From Bradyrhizobium uaiense (GTDB lineage Bacteria; Pseudomonadota; Alphaproteobacteria; Rhizobiales; Xanthobacteraceae), in assembly GCF_010811875.1 (NCBI RefSeq), contig NZ_VKHP01000029.1, positions 1-52,044 of the forward strand: a stretch of 52,044 nucleotides of DNA. The letters are read 5' to 3'. The stretch's first letter is position 1. Every line of letters begins with the position of its first letter. The position numbers were made by a program, and so were the translations under genes. The notes beneath the pieces were generated by a model that worked only from the letters and a program-made list of their open reading frames with translations, did no database searches and was not told where the DNA came from. Positions 35,216 through 45,128 of the stretch are shown here, piece after piece.

Positions 35216-37667
35216 CCGCAAGCCACGTGTCTATCATGCTCCATTCGACGTTGGCGGCAATGCATACTATCTGTCCCGAGCCGAGCGGGGACGCGGGTTC
35301 ATTTCGAAAACGTTCGTTTATTTTCGCCAGTGGTTCGGGTATCCCATCGACCGCGATCTTAAGGTGGGGGCAGGCGGCAACCCGTTTTTGTCTATTCGCT
35401 GGTGGTTCGGGCTAGCTGAGATTCTGTTCCGGGCTGATGTCGTACATTTCAATTTCGGTACCAGCCTTCTCAGCGATTTGAATCGCAAGTGGATCATGGC
35501 CGATTTGCCACTGCTGAACGCGGTCGGCATATCAACCTTCGTTACGTTCCAGGGATGCGACAGCCGCATCAGCGACTTCGCAATCGAAAACTTTCAGGTC
35601 AACGCGTGTGCGAACTGCCGCAGTCGGCTTTTGTGCGAGTCCAGCTACAACGACTATAAGCGTGAGATGATTAATGCTGCGCTGGCCTGGATGGACGGTG
35701 TCTATGCCGTCAATCCAGACCTTTTGCATAACATCCCGGGCGCACAATTCCTCCCCTATTCCAACTGCGATACGCGCACCTGGGTTCCGCCGCTAGATGA
35801 TGAGCCGGACTCGGGGGCACGTCTGCGTGTGCTTCATGCCCCAACCTGGCGGGAGATAAAGGGTAGCGACTTTGTCATCGCTGCAATCAAGGAGCTGGAA
35901 GCCGAAGGCGAGAATGTCGAACTCGTCCTCGTCGAGAATGTCCCGCATGCTGAAGTCAGACGGGTGTATGAGACGGCGGACTTGCTGGTCGATCAAGTTC
36001 TGGTGGGTTGGTACGGCGGCCTTGCAGTCGAACTAATGGCGCTAGGCAAGCCCGTCATTGCCTTTTTGAGAGAAAGGGACCTCGAGCTTATCCCGGTCGA
36101 AATGCGGGATGATTTGCCTGTCATTTCGGCGACCCCGGAGACGCTGAAGGAAACTCTCCGCGGATTGATTCGCGATCGTGCTGGACTGCGTCTGCACGGC
36201 AAGCGCTCGCGAGCCTTCGTTGAAAAGTGGCATGCTCCTGACAAAGTGGCCGAGTTTACTACTACTGCGTATCTGAAAGCGATCGCCGCTCGCGGCGGGC
36301 CGGTGAGAGTCGGAGCGCGGCTCGGGAGGTTGGCCAGGTTCTTCGGGTTCTACGCGCGTTTCGGTCTGCGCACGTGTGCCTCGATTTGGAGAGGCCGTCT
36401 CTATTCCTGGGTGTGGCGGGCCGGGCCAGCTATCACTGCCGCGTTCGCCATTCTGGCCGCACCTTTCATTTGGTTAGCTGCCTTGTGGCGGCTGCATGTG
36501 GCTGCGCGACCGGCTAGCCTTTGGGGCACGACTCCTATCCTTACGCTACCTCTGCTGGCCGAAGCCGACAGACAGATGGGTTTTCATTCAAAGACTTTAG
36601 CCTATACAGCCTATTACATCACAAGTAAGTTCGACTATGTCCTCAAGCCGCAGATCGAGTGGCTTGCCAAGCGATTTCCATTTTTGATCCCGGTGTTCCG
36701 GCGGCTTGTTTTCGCCTGGGCTCTGATCCGCTTCGACGTATTTCACTTCTTCTACGATGAAGGAATTCTTGAGAGGGATGGTCGTTTTGGCGTCTCCAAC
36801 TCCGAACTGAAATGGCTGCGTCGGTTTGGCAAGCGCATCTATCTCTATGCCTATGGCGCCGATATCCGCACCAGAAAGGAGACCGAAGCTTTAGGCAAGT
36901 TCAACTGCTGCACGCATTGCGATCGGCCTGGCATCAACTGCCTTTGCGACTCCGATGCAGGCGCCAAGAACATGGAGAAATTCTCCAAATACGCCACTCA
37001 GCTCGTTTCCATGGGCGACATGATGGCCTATACACCGGGTGCACGCCGGCTCTGGTATTGGCCAATTGATCTCGACAAGCTGAGTTACGTCGGAACCTCG
37101 GTCGAGGTCGGCGGGCGGCCCCTGCGGATATTTCACGCTCCCAATCACGGCTGGGCCAAAGGATCGCAATATCTGATAGCCGCAGTGGACAAGCTGCGAG
37201 CCGAGGGTGTGGCTATTGAGCTGGATATGGTGTCAGGGGTCCCGAACGATGTCGTGGTGTCGCGAATGGCGGACTGCGATGTCGTTGTCGATCAGCTGCT
37301 GATAGGCTGGCATGGCTACACTGCGTTGGAATCGATGGCGCGAGGCAAGCCTGTCATCTGTTACATCCGTGACCGCGCCGAGCTTGTCGATGCCGAGTCC
37401 TGTCCGATCATATCTGCCAATCCCGATACGATCGAGCGGGTGCTGCGTGAACTGGTGGAGCGTCCGCGCGTGGAGCTAGCAGACCTTGGGCGCAGAAGCC
37501 GGGGGTATGTCGAGAGAAATTATTCGATCAGTGCAGTCGCCGCTCGACTAGGCGAGCTCTATGTTGATACGGCGAAGTTTCCACGTCGCGTCGAAGCTGC
37601 GATCAGCCGACGCACGAGCTGCTTGCTGCCGGCCGAAGAAGTGCCGGCGGCGGGACAATTGGCTTAA
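35205..37667 (+). CDS. Fused double glycosyltransferase, order type A then type B
   Basis: This 820-residue protein begins with a type A module (~1-370): VYHAPFDVGGNAYYLSRAER, TFQGCD (near 115-119), C135-x2-C138-x5-C144, VLHAPTWREIKGS and VDQVLVGWYGGLAVELMALG. The type B module (~430-790) has SLWGTTPILTLPLLAEADR, YAYGAD, C-x2-C-x6-C-x-C (NCCTHCDRPGINCLC), IFHAPNHGWAKGS and VVDQLLIGWHGYTALESMARG. The two halves correspond closely to the separate genes at 8880 and 10068. The ATG at 35205 has AGGAG 7 nt upstream and lies inside the end of the previous gene; an open frame from 34971 is a shadow. A hydrophobic stretch (~411-427) in the linker may touch the membrane. Confidence 0.8.
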   Translation: MARDRKPRVYHAPFDVGGNAYYLSRAERGRGFISKTFVYFRQWFGYPIDRDLKVGAGGNPFLSIRWWFGLAEILFRADVVHFNFGTSLLSDLNRKWIMADLPLLNAVGISTFVTFQGCDSRISDFAIENFQVNACANCRSRLLCESSYNDYKREMINAALAWMDGVYAVNPDLLHNIPGAQFLPYSNCDTRTWVPPLDDEPDSGARLRVLHAPTWREIKGSDFVIAAIKELEAEGENVELVLVENVPHAEVRRVYETADLLVDQVLVGWYGGLAVELMALGKPVIAFLRERDLELIPVEMRDDLPVISATPETLKETLRGLIRDRAGLRLHGKRSRAFVEKWHAPDKVAEFTTTAYLKAIAARGGPVRVGARLGRLARFFGFYARFGLRTCASIWRGRLYSWVWRAGPAITAAFAILAAPFIWLAALWRLHVAARPASLWGTTPILTLPLLAEADRQMGFHSKTLAYTAYYITSKFDYVLKPQIEWLAKRFPFLIPVFRRLVFAWALIRFDVFHFFYDEGILERDGRFGVSNSELKWLRRFGKRIYLYAYGADIRTRKETEALGKFNCCTHCDRPGINCLCDSDAGAKNMEKFSKYATQLVSMGDMMAYTPGARRLWYWPIDLDKLSYVGTSVEVGGRPLRIFHAPNHGWAKGSQYLIAAVDKLRAEGVAIELDMVSGVPNDVVVSRMADCDVVVDQLLIGWHGYTALESMARGKPVICYIRDRAELVDAESCPIISANPDTIERVLRELVERPRVELADLGRRSRGYVERNYSISAVAARLGELYVDTAKFPRRVEAAISRRTSCLLPAEEVPAAGQLA

Positions 37668-37683
37668 ACTGGGCGGTTCGAGC

Positions 37684-39582
37684 ATGTGTGGCTTGGCAGG
37701 TATTCTCCATCGAGGTCGTGTTCGCGATGCGGGCCGGCGCATAGGGTCAATGGCCGCAGCGATTCGTCACCGCGGGCCCGATGACGACGGCTTCTTCGAG
37801 GATGCAGATATTTCGCTTGGCTTCCGCCGGCTGTCGATCGTCGATCTTCATTCCGGTCGGCAACCTATGGCCAACGAAGACGGCACCGTCTGGGTGGTCT
37901 TCAACGGTGAAATCTACAATCACCGCGAGCTTCGTCGAGAACTTGAAGCGGAGGGCCACCGCTTCAAGACCGATCATTCCGACACTGAGGTTCTCGTCCA
38001 CGGCTATGAACAATGGCGCGAGAAGCTTCTCGACAAGCTGAACGGTATGTTTGCGTTCGCAATCTGGGACCAATGTGCGCGAAGTCTTACACTCGGGCGC
38101 GACCGTCTTGGCATCAAGCCGCTGTACATTGCGGAGACGAGCGAGGGGAGCCTGTTGTTCGCCTCCGAAATCCGGGCGCTACAGGCCTCGGGATTGGTTT
38201 CCCTTCAGCCGGACGACGCCGCAGTCTTCGCATATTTCCAGAATCAGAACATCTGGAACGGAAGATCCATGTTCCGGGGCATTCGCCAGCTCCGAGCGGG
38301 CCACTATCTGGTGGATGACGGCCGGGGGCGCCGCGAGGCCGAATATTGGGACTTCTCCTTCAACCGTCGGAGCAAGGCGCCAGCGGTGGCGGCTACGATG
38401 CTGCGGGACGTCCTTGACGAAACGGTCGATCGTCAAATCGCCGCTGACGTACCGGTCATGGCCTACCTGTCGGGCGGTATCGATTCCACCTCACTTGTCG
38501 CCGCGGCCCATCGGCGCGATCCGAAGGTCCGCGCCTATTCGTGCATCTTCGATCTCGAAGGGGTGGGCGAGGATCGGCAGGTTGATGAACGAGAGTTCTC
38601 GCGGCTGGTGGCGAATGAACTCGCCATCGAGCACGTCGAGCTGGAATTGCCCCAGACGGTATTGCGCCGAGCCTTGCTGCCAACCGTCCAGGCGCTCGAA
38701 GAGCCGCGCATGGGCATGGCTTATGTCAATTATCTCATTGCGGGGCGCGTCGCCGAGGATAGCAAGGTGGTCCTGTCCGGCTGCGGCGGCGACGAGATGC
38801 TGGGCGGCTATGTGGGGCGCTATGGATACGTTGGCGGCGTTGCAGGTGGGGCCGCACGTTCCTGGTGGCGGAGGTTTCTACACCCGCAGGAAGCGTCGGC
38901 GGTCGAGCGGATCTTGCCGCTCTATACATACCCGCTTATCCCGTCGGAGTACGACGCTGCGTTCACTGCCTCGTTCAAGGCTGGCGCCGGGGATTACAGC
39001 GTGGCCGAGGAGTTACGTGCCTTGTTGGCGCGCGCACCGTCGGATCATGTCTGGGATAAGCTGCTTTACGCCGACGCAAAGACCTATCTGGCTGGGCTGC
39101 TGATGGTGGAAGACAAGGTTTCGATGGCCCACGGGCTGGAGGCGCGTGTTCCGTTGCTGGACAATCGGATAATTGACCTGGCGACGAGTTTCGATTGGAG
39201 CCTGTTGACCGACGGCAGTGTGGGCAAGAAGGTGTTCCGCGACGCGGTCCGCCCGTGGGTTCCACAGCGCATCGCAGACAAACCGAAAATGGGGTTCGGT
39301 CCCCCGGATGCGTCTTGGTATCGTGGCGGGCTGCGTCCCTTCGTCGAGCAGGTATTGGCACCGCAGCGGGTCGCTGCCCGCGGCGTCTTCAATCCCGATT
39401 TCGTCGCCACGGCCTTGGAAGCCCATATGTCGGGAAAAGCGAACAGGCTCACACTGCTCTGGTCGCTGCTGTCATTCGAGGCTTGGTGCGAAGCGTTCGA
39501 CCTCTACGGCGGCGACCTCGGCATGCCATTGGGCGACGAGAATCGACTGCAGCCGTTGTCACGCAGCTTCGCCAGTTCGTAG
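37684..39582 (+). CDS. asnB: Asparagine synthase (glutamine-hydrolysing), copy 3
   Basis: This 632-residue protein starts MCGLAGILHRG at ATG 37684, placing Cys2 correctly; an open frame from 37561 lies in the previous gene and would hide it. HRGPDDDGFF, FRRLSIVDL, NGEIYNHREL, SDTEVLVHGYEQW and FAFAIWD cover the glutaminase half. YLSGGIDSTSLVAA is the PP-loop, followed by VVLSGCGGDEMLGGYVGRYG and LLMVEDKVSMAHGLEARVPL. It comes 16 nt after the fused glycosyltransferase gene, so it is likely in the same transcript. As for the other two copies, sugar carboxyl amidation is the likely job. Confidence 0.9.
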   Translation: MCGLAGILHRGRVRDAGRRIGSMAAAIRHRGPDDDGFFEDADISLGFRRLSIVDLHSGRQPMANEDGTVWVVFNGEIYNHRELRRELEAEGHRFKTDHSDTEVLVHGYEQWREKLLDKLNGMFAFAIWDQCARSLTLGRDRLGIKPLYIAETSEGSLLFASEIRALQASGLVSLQPDDAAVFAYFQNQNIWNGRSMFRGIRQLRAGHYLVDDGRGRREAEYWDFSFNRRSKAPAVAATMLRDVLDETVDRQIAADVPVMAYLSGGIDSTSLVAAAHRRDPKVRAYSCIFDLEGVGEDRQVDEREFSRLVANELAIEHVELELPQTVLRRALLPTVQALEEPRMGMAYVNYLIAGRVAEDSKVVLSGCGGDEMLGGYVGRYGYVGGVAGGAARSWWRRFLHPQEASAVERILPLYTYPLIPSEYDAAFTASFKAGAGDYSVAEELRALLARAPSDHVWDKLLYADAKTYLAGLLMVEDKVSMAHGLEARVPLLDNRIIDLATSFDWSLLTDGSVGKKVFRDAVRPWVPQRIADKPKMGFGPPDASWYRGGLRPFVEQVLAPQRVAARGVFNPDFVATALEAHMSGKANRLTLLWSLLSFEAWCEAFDLYGGDLGMPLGDENRLQPLSRSFASS

Positions 39583-39637
39583 TTACTATGTGTCAGTCCA
39601 ATCGAGCTGAACAGAAGCACTTTCGGAGGTAATTGAC

Positions 39638-40765
39638 TTGAGACCCGAGGCTTTAGCTCTCTTCCAGCCTGATGGAATGAAAGCAGGTGAACTCGAATTG
39701 CGATCGTTCGCATCCGCAGACGATCACGTGCTCGAGGGCGCGTTGGTTGCGGGAGATGGTCGCTGGTTTCCAATCCTGGAAGGTGTTCCTTCATTCTTGA
39801 CAGGAATCCTGCAACGGGATCTCTCGGAGTTTGCCAGACGGCATGATCTGCCGCTCAAGGCAACCACCACAGGACTTACCGCCGCTGAGCAGGCGAAGAC
39901 GAATGAAACGTTCTCGGATAAATGGCGCCGCTTCAAGAACTACGGCTTTGAGGACGCACATAAGGAGTTCCTGTTCGACTGGTATCGCAAGAAATTTGGC
40001 TTCCAGACGGTCGAAGAACTGAAGGCCTTCTACAAATCTCGCCGACGTATCCTGGAGTGCGGGCCTGGCTCCGGCTTCAATACTCGATTCATGGCTGAGA
40101 ATACGGACGGAGAGGTCTTCGCGCTCGATATCTCCGACGCTGCCTTTACTACCTTCGGCAATACCAAGGGCTTGCCGAACTGCTCCGTCATCCAGGCCGA
40201 CCTCATGGCCGCTCCCTTCGCCGACGAAAGCTTCGACTTCATTATTGCCGATGGCGTTCTGCATCACACGCCCGACACACGGGCTGCGGTCGAAGCGCTC
40301 TATCGCAAGCTGGCCCCAGGTGGGCAGTTCTTCTTCTATGTCTACAGGAAGATGGGCGCCGCTCGCCAGTTCTGTGACGCGCATATCCGCGAGCATTTCA
40401 CCAAGCTTAGTCCCGAAGACTGCTACGTCGCTTGTGAAGGGCTTACCGACCTGGGACGTGCTCTCTCGAAGCTCGGTGCGACGATCACGCTTGAGAAGCC
40501 GATCCCTGTTCTCGGCATTCCAGCTGGTACGCACGATGTTCAGCGGCTCATCTACTACAACTTCGTCAAGTGTTTCTGGAACGAAGCCTTCGACTACGAG
40601 ACGAACAACATGGTCAATTTTGACTGGTATCATCCTCACAACGCGTGGCAGCACACCGGCGAGGAGGTTGAGAGTTGGTTGAAGGGATTGGGAGTTGAGA
40701 CCTTTACCTTCAACGACGCCAATCCGAACGGCATCTCTGTTCTGCTGACGAAACCAGCAGGCTAG
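39638..40765 (+). CDS. SAM-dependent methyltransferase
   Basis: This 375-residue class I methyltransferase has an N-terminal ~55-residue segment with a beta-strand pattern reminiscent of a Trm112-like domain (LVAGDGRWFPILEGVPSFL) but without its Cys pairs. Motif I is RILECGPGSGFNTRF, followed by VFALDISDAAF, FADESFDFIIADGVLHHTPD and LAPGGQFFFYVYRK. The start is TTG at 39638 with a perfect GGAGGT 7 nt upstream. It precedes an epimerase-like gene by 7 nt. It probably O- or C-methylates a sugar, but the acceptor is unknown. Confidence 0.82.
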   Translation: MRPEALALFQPDGMKAGELELRSFASADDHVLEGALVAGDGRWFPILEGVPSFLTGILQRDLSEFARRHDLPLKATTTGLTAAEQAKTNETFSDKWRRFKNYGFEDAHKEFLFDWYRKKFGFQTVEELKAFYKSRRRILECGPGSGFNTRFMAENTDGEVFALDISDAAFTTFGNTKGLPNCSVIQADLMAAPFADESFDFIIADGVLHHTPDTRAAVEALYRKLAPGGQFFFYVYRKMGAARQFCDAHIREHFTKLSPEDCYVACEGLTDLGRALSKLGATITLEKPIPVLGIPAGTHDVQRLIYYNFVKCFWNEAFDYETNNMVNFDWYHPHNAWQHTGEEVESWLKGLGVETFTFNDANPNGISVLLTKPAG

Positions 40766-40772
40766 CTCGAGC

Positions 40773-41651
40773 ATGCGGATCTTATTGACCGGCGGTACCG
40801 GCTTCGTCGGTTCTGTGCTGGCGCGCCGGCTGGTCGCCGGCGGGCATGAGCTGTTTTGCCTCTGTCGGCCGGAGGCGTCCGTGGCCTTCGGGACAAAAGT
40901 CGATTGGGATGGCACCACGCAGATCGAAGCCGGCACGTTTCCGGAAGGTGTCGATGCGGTGATCCATGCGGCCCAGTCGCGCAACTATCGGCAGTTTCCC
41001 GGAGATGCCCGGGAGATGTTCGCGGTCAATGTCGGCATGACGATGTTTCTGCTGGATTGGGCGGCGCAGTCGGCGGTCAAGCAGTTCTGTTTAATATCGT
41101 CGGGGGCGGTGTACGAGCCATTCGGCCGAGGGCTGCAGGAAAACAGCCCGTTGTCACCAACCGGGTTTCTGGGGGCTACGAAGCTCGCTTCCGAGGTCAT
41201 CGCGAAGCCATTTTCGAAGCTGCTAGGTCTCAGCATCCTCAGACTATTTTTTCCCTATGGCCCGGGTCAGGATGGCCGGTTGGTCCCGGACTTGATCCGT
41301 CGCATTCGGCAGGGTAGCCCGGTTCAGCTCAACGGAGATGCCGAAGGGCTTCGGCTGACCCCCACCTTTGTGGACGATGCCGTTGACGTCATTCTTGCGA
41401 GCATCGCGTCGTCATGGACAGGGACCGTGAACGTCGCGACACCCGAGACGCTGTCAATTCGTCAGATCGCCTGCTCCATTGCTCGAGAGCTCGGCATCGA
41501 GCCAAAGTTTGAAATAGCGAGGGGCAGCGCTGCGGTTGACATCACCCCGGATTTGAACCGGCTGGCAGCGCGGTACGATCTGAGCCGGTTCACTTGCTTC
41601 GACGAAGGCGTGCGGCGAATGCTGGTTGCGCTGTCCTTCAGTGCACAGTGA
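40773..41651 (+). CDS. NAD-dependent epimerase/dehydratase-like, catalytic Tyr missing
   Basis: This is a 292-residue extended short-chain dehydrogenase. LLTGGTGFVGS is the intact NAD(P)-binding motif, and LISSGAVYEPFG the Ser region. In the Tyr-x3-Lys site the sequence reads TGFLGATK, so Leu stands where the catalytic Tyr should be; the Lys is kept. The neighbouring Phe does not restore the spacing. LRLFFPYGPGQ and PTFVDDAVDVIL are typical later segments. The enzyme may be inactive, use another base, or have a different role. It ends 173 nt before wbpA, in a stretch with no gene. Confidence 0.8.
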   Translation: MRILLTGGTGFVGSVLARRLVAGGHELFCLCRPEASVAFGTKVDWDGTTQIEAGTFPEGVDAVIHAAQSRNYRQFPGDAREMFAVNVGMTMFLLDWAAQSAVKQFCLISSGAVYEPFGRGLQENSPLSPTGFLGATKLASEVIAKPFSKLLGLSILRLFFPYGPGQDGRLVPDLIRRIRQGSPVQLNGDAEGLRLTPTFVDDAVDVILASIASSWTGTVNVATPETLSIRQIACSIARELGIEPKFEIARGSAAVDITPDLNRLAARYDLSRFTCFDEGVRRMLVALSFSAQ

Positions 41652-41824
41652 ATTCGCGGGCATTGACGAATTGTGCCGGCGGCTGCGCAGCTTGGGCTTT
41701 GGGCTTGTCCATTCGGCTCAACGAGTCTATGCAACCGGAAGCGGAAGTACGCGCCGAAGGCACCTCTTCGACGGTAGGCTAACCAGAACAATGTCCCGCG
41801 TGGGCATGACTTCACCAGAACCAG

Positions 41825-43141
41825 ATGGCGCTTGAGATGAAAGCTGAGCTGATCGAGAAGCTTGACCGCAAGACGGCGAAAATTGGAATCGTCGGTCTGG
41901 GTTATGTCGGCCTGCCCTTGATGCTTCGCTATTGCGAGGTGGGTTACAAGGTCGTCGGTTTCGACATTGATCAATCCAAGGTCGACCGGCTTCGCGCGGG
42001 CGATTCCTACATCGAGCATATCTCGAGCGCCAGCATCAGGAATGCGACGGAGCTCGGCTTTGAACCGACCACCGATTTCTCCCGTGCCAGGGAAGTCGAC
42101 GCGCTGATCCTCTGCGTTCCGACCCCGCTCAACAAGTATCGCGAACCCGATCTCAGCTTCGTGCTGAATACGACGGAATCGCTGCTGCCGTATCTCCACC
42201 AGGGAATGGTGTTGTCGCTCGAAAGCACGACCTATCCCGGTACGACCGAGGAAGAACTGAAGCCGCGCATCGAAAAGTGCGGCCTCACTGTCGGCAGCGA
42301 CATATTTCTCGTTTTCTCGCCGGAGCGCGAAGATCCGGGTAACCAGAATTTCACGACGCGTTCGATCCCGAAGGTCTGCGGTGGCTGCACGCCGGCATGT
42401 CTCGAGGCCGGCATCGCGCTCTATCGCCAGGTGATCGACAAGGTCGTTCCGGTGAGTTCGACGCAGGCCGCCGAGCTGACGAAGCTGCTAGAGAATATCC
42501 ATCGCTCGGTGAACATCGGTCTCGTCAACGAGATGAAGATGGTGGCCGACAAGATGGGGATCGACATTCACGAGGTGATCCGCGCGGCGGCAACCAAGCC
42601 GTTCGGGTTCATTCCGTACTACCCCGGTCCCGGCATCGGCGGTCACTGCATTCCGATCGACCCGTTCTACTTGACGTGGAAGGCGCGGGAATACGGCATG
42701 CACACGCGCTTCATCGAGCTCGCCGGAGAGATCAATTCCTCGATGCCGGATTACGTGGTGTCGAAGATCTCGCTGGCTCTCAATCAGAGGCACAAGTCAA
42801 TCAGCGGCAGCTCAATCCTGGTCCTCGGCATCGCCTACAAGAAGAATGTTGACGACGTTCGCGAATCGCCGTCGGTGGCGTTGATGGAACGGCTTCGCGA
42901 TCTCGGTGCCAAGGTGTCCTACAGCGATCCGCACGTCCCTTCATTTCCGAAGATGCGGGCGCATTCCTTCGATCTGTCGAGTGTCGCCCTCACCGAGGAC
43001 AATCTGCGGCGTTTCGATTGCGTCCTGCTTGCGACCGATCACGACAAGTTCGACTATCAGATGCTCGGCGCGCATGCGCCGCTGCTCGTCGATTGTCGTG
43101 GAAAGTTTCCCCAGCCGGCGGACAATATCATTCGCGCTTAG
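41825..43141 (+). CDS. wbpA: UDP-GlcNAc 6-dehydrogenase, WbpA type
   Basis: This 438-residue nucleotide-sugar dehydrogenase has the NAD motif [13 protein letters not shown] near 20-32, then [14 protein letters not shown] and SYIEH as in Wbp[32 protein letters not shown] and [11 protein letters not shown] (catalytic Cys275) follow. [19 protein letters not shown] belongs to the UDP-binding domain. It should oxidise UDP-GlcNAc to the uronic acid that feeds WbpB, the aminotransferase and WbpD. ATGs at 41825 and 41837 are both possible starts, and neither has a strong ribosome-binding site. It is the last plus-strand gene before a minus-strand block. Confidence 0.9.
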   Translation: MALEMKAELIEKLDRKTAKIGIVGLGYVGLPLMLRYCEVGYKVVGFDIDQSKVDRLRAGDSYIEHISSASIRNATELGFEPTTDFSRAREVDALILCVPTPLNKYREPDLSFVLNTTESLLPYLHQGMVLSLESTTYPGTTEEELKPRIEKCGLTVGSDIFLVFSPEREDPGNQNFTTRSIPKVCGGCTPACLEAGIALYRQVIDKVVPVSSTQAAELTKLLENIHRSVNIGLVNEMKMVADKMGIDIHEVIRAAATKPFGFIPYYPGPGIGGHCIPIDPFYLTWKAREYGMHTRFIELAGEINSSMPDYVVSKISLALNQRHKSISGSSILVLGIAYKKNVDDVRESPSVALMERLRDLGAKVSYSDPHVPSFPKMRAHSFDLSSVALTEDNLRRFDCVLLATDHDKFDYQMLGAHAPLLVDCRGKFPQPADNIIRA

Positions 43142-43249
43142 CCGATTTCGCGCCCGCTTCGGTTACCCCTCTCGGGAACGGGTAACTGACGGGTTCGGCG
43201 TGACACTAACCCGCACGTGCGGCCTGTAGATTCTCGCTCATAGCGGCCG

Positions 43250-44566
43250 TCATGCCGCTGTCTGGTCGAAGGCTGACCGAGGCGTAATGTACCAGAGCAG
43301 GAAAAGCAGCCCGGTGCCGTTCGTCAGCAAGGCTGTCGAAAGCGGTACATTGAGGAGAACCTGGGGGAGAAGCCCGGCGGATAGCAGCACAAATTGCGAC
43401 GGCAAGCCGGACGACAGGCGATTGCCGAGGGCAATGATCAGACCACAGCCTAGCGCGGACACCGGGGCAAGCACGAGACCGACCGAAGCGATCCCCTCGG
43501 TGGCGAACAGCGAAGCATTGAAGGCACCGAGATCGTAGGCTTTGGCCATGACGGCCCATATCGGCTCGTCGTAGACGCATGCAACCAAGAGCTTCACTGC
43601 ATTGATTTGGCAGAAATGGGTCAGGGGATGCGCTGAGAAATAGTTATTGTAGACCTCCAGGGCGAGCGAGGGGATACCGACCATCCTGGTGTTGACAGTG
43701 CCGAAATAGACCAATCCGGGAGTGAGTGGGAACAACTCTGCCTTGACCAGGAAGAACAAGATCGTGCCGATCAGGACAGGCAGGAAGAATGACAGGATCG
43801 TTGCAACCCTGGCCTCGACCAGCTTGCAGATGACCGCAAGAAACAGCAGCCAGACCGGAGCAAACAGCGCCATCTTGGTCAGCATGATCGGGTAGAACAG
43901 AAGCATCAGGAGCAGAGTGATCCCCGCCTGCCAAATCCGCTTGCTGGCGACGAAGCAGGCAAAGGCAAACGGCAACAGTGCGTTCGACGCGATCCAGACG
44001 GCGTATCGCAGGATGCCGGGCAACGCTACCTCCGCCCGATACTTATACATCTCGGAGAGGTCGACGAGCTTAAGGTTGTAGAGAGAGCCGATCCCGATGA
44101 TTACGGCGGAGGCAATCAGGATCACCGAAGGCATCATGTGAAAGGCCTGTGCCGGCATCACAACAGCCTGTCGCAGCGGAGCGGTGATGAACAGGGCGGG
44201 GGCGAGAAACGCAAATGCCGAAAGCACGATCGACGCAAGCGCCAGGCGGTGATCGTAATCAAGCAGCGAAAATTCGGTTAGCCAGAGATACCCTAGGACC
44301 ATGATGTAGAAGTAGAAGCCGACGAGATAGCCAAAGCTGAAGCGCCCAACTGCAAACAGGATCACGACCGGGCTGAACGCCACGACGTTCAGGATTGCAG
44401 CTGCCAGGTGCGACTTGTCGAAACCGACGATGCCCGGGAAGGAATTGGTGATCACGATGCAGTACAGCGAAACGGCGCAAACCAGGATGTGGGCATAGGC
44501 AAGCATGGCAAGCTTGGCCTGGGGCCAACCGAACCCAGACTCCAGCTGAATAACGCGATCGTTCAT
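43250..44566 (-). CDS. Polytopic membrane protein, possible polysaccharide polymerase
   Basis: This 438-residue protein has about 11-12 hydrophobic segments spread over its whole length. A short cytoplasmic N-terminus is followed by AMLAYAHILVCAVSLYCIVI. A longer non-membrane stretch lies at roughly residues 285-325 (FGTVNTRMVGIPSLALEVYN and NYFSAHPLTHFCQINAVKLL). Length, topology and the large loop near the C-terminal third recall Wzy-type or O-antigen ligase-like proteins, but I see no diagnostic motif. It is transcribed against the main operon, converging with wbpA (108 nt between stops). If it is a polymerase, the locus would make a second polysaccharide besides the Wzm/Wzt-exported one. 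Confidence 0.6.
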   Translation of the reverse strand: MNDRVIQLESGFGWPQAKLAMLAYAHILVCAVSLYCIVITNSFPGIVGFDKSHLAAAILNVVAFSPVVILFAVGRFSFGYLVGFYFYIMVLGYLWLTEFSLLDYDHRLALASIVLSAFAFLAPALFITAPLRQAVVMPAQAFHMMPSVILIASAVIIGIGSLYNLKLVDLSEMYKYRAEVALPGILRYAVWIASNALLPFAFACFVASKRIWQAGITLLLMLLFYPIMLTKMALFAPVWLLFLAVICKLVEARVATILSFFLPVLIGTILFFLVKAELFPLTPGLVYFGTVNTRMVGIPSLALEVYNNYFSAHPLTHFCQINAVKLLVACVYDEPIWAVMAKAYDLGAFNASLFATEGIASVGLVLAPVSALGCGLIIALGNRLSSGLPSQFVLLSAGLLPQVLLNVPLSTALLTNGTGLLFLLWYITPRSAFDQTAA

Positions 44567-45128
44567 TCTCGTTTACCGTCGTATCGGGCCGTGTGTTTGG
44601 ACTGTTTCGTGGGTGGTCATCGCGTTCGGCAAGCTAGGCGAGTTGCTGACCGATGTCGCCTCTTGGGCTCAGGGACATGGCACGGCGCCGATACAACGAC
44701 AAGAATTTATGCTTGTAGTTTATTCCATTTTTCCAGCCCAATGACCCAAATTCCGCTTATTGCTCAGGTGTGTCCGAGCGCGGCTGCCTAGCAAGGCTGA
44801 ATTCCCGTAACTGGCTGCCAAGGTGCAGTGTTTTCGGAATGTCTTGCTGCGACTCCGCTGATCGGACTTTTGAGCCCGAAGTATGCCAGGCGTCTTGGGA
44901 TCAAACTGCAGGGCTCGCAACCCTAAGCCGGATTCCGCGAGCTTGGGATTGCGAATCATGGCGGCTGGTCGCCGGCCCGAGTCCCGCCGGCAGCCGCGTT
45001 CGGCGGGGAAAATGCCGCCAGGAACAAATCCGTCGCGTGCCGTGTCGCGTCATCGGTCTTGGGTGCCGGTGTGCCACCAATCCGACTGCCCGGGCCAGAA
45101 GTGCGAACCGTCACCGCCGAACTTGCCG
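44567..45128. other. 562-nt gap without a recognised gene
   Basis: This is the upstream region of the membrane protein gene at 44566. An AT-rich stretch (about 44698-44745) could hold its minus-strand promoter. Minus-strand TAGCTTGCC (complement of 44631-44639) shares nine bases with the ops-like site at 16132-16140, but the GG before it is lost. Short open frames here look random. Confidence 0.4.

Noticed and set aside
39791..40984. 397-codon minus-strand frame opposite the methyltransferase
   Set aside because: Antisense shadow; the plus-strand methyltransferase has motif I and a perfect ribosome-binding site.
43142..43249. Terminator between convergent wbpA and the membrane protein gene
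   Set aside because: I could not find a convincing stem with a T-run on either strand in this 108-nt gap.
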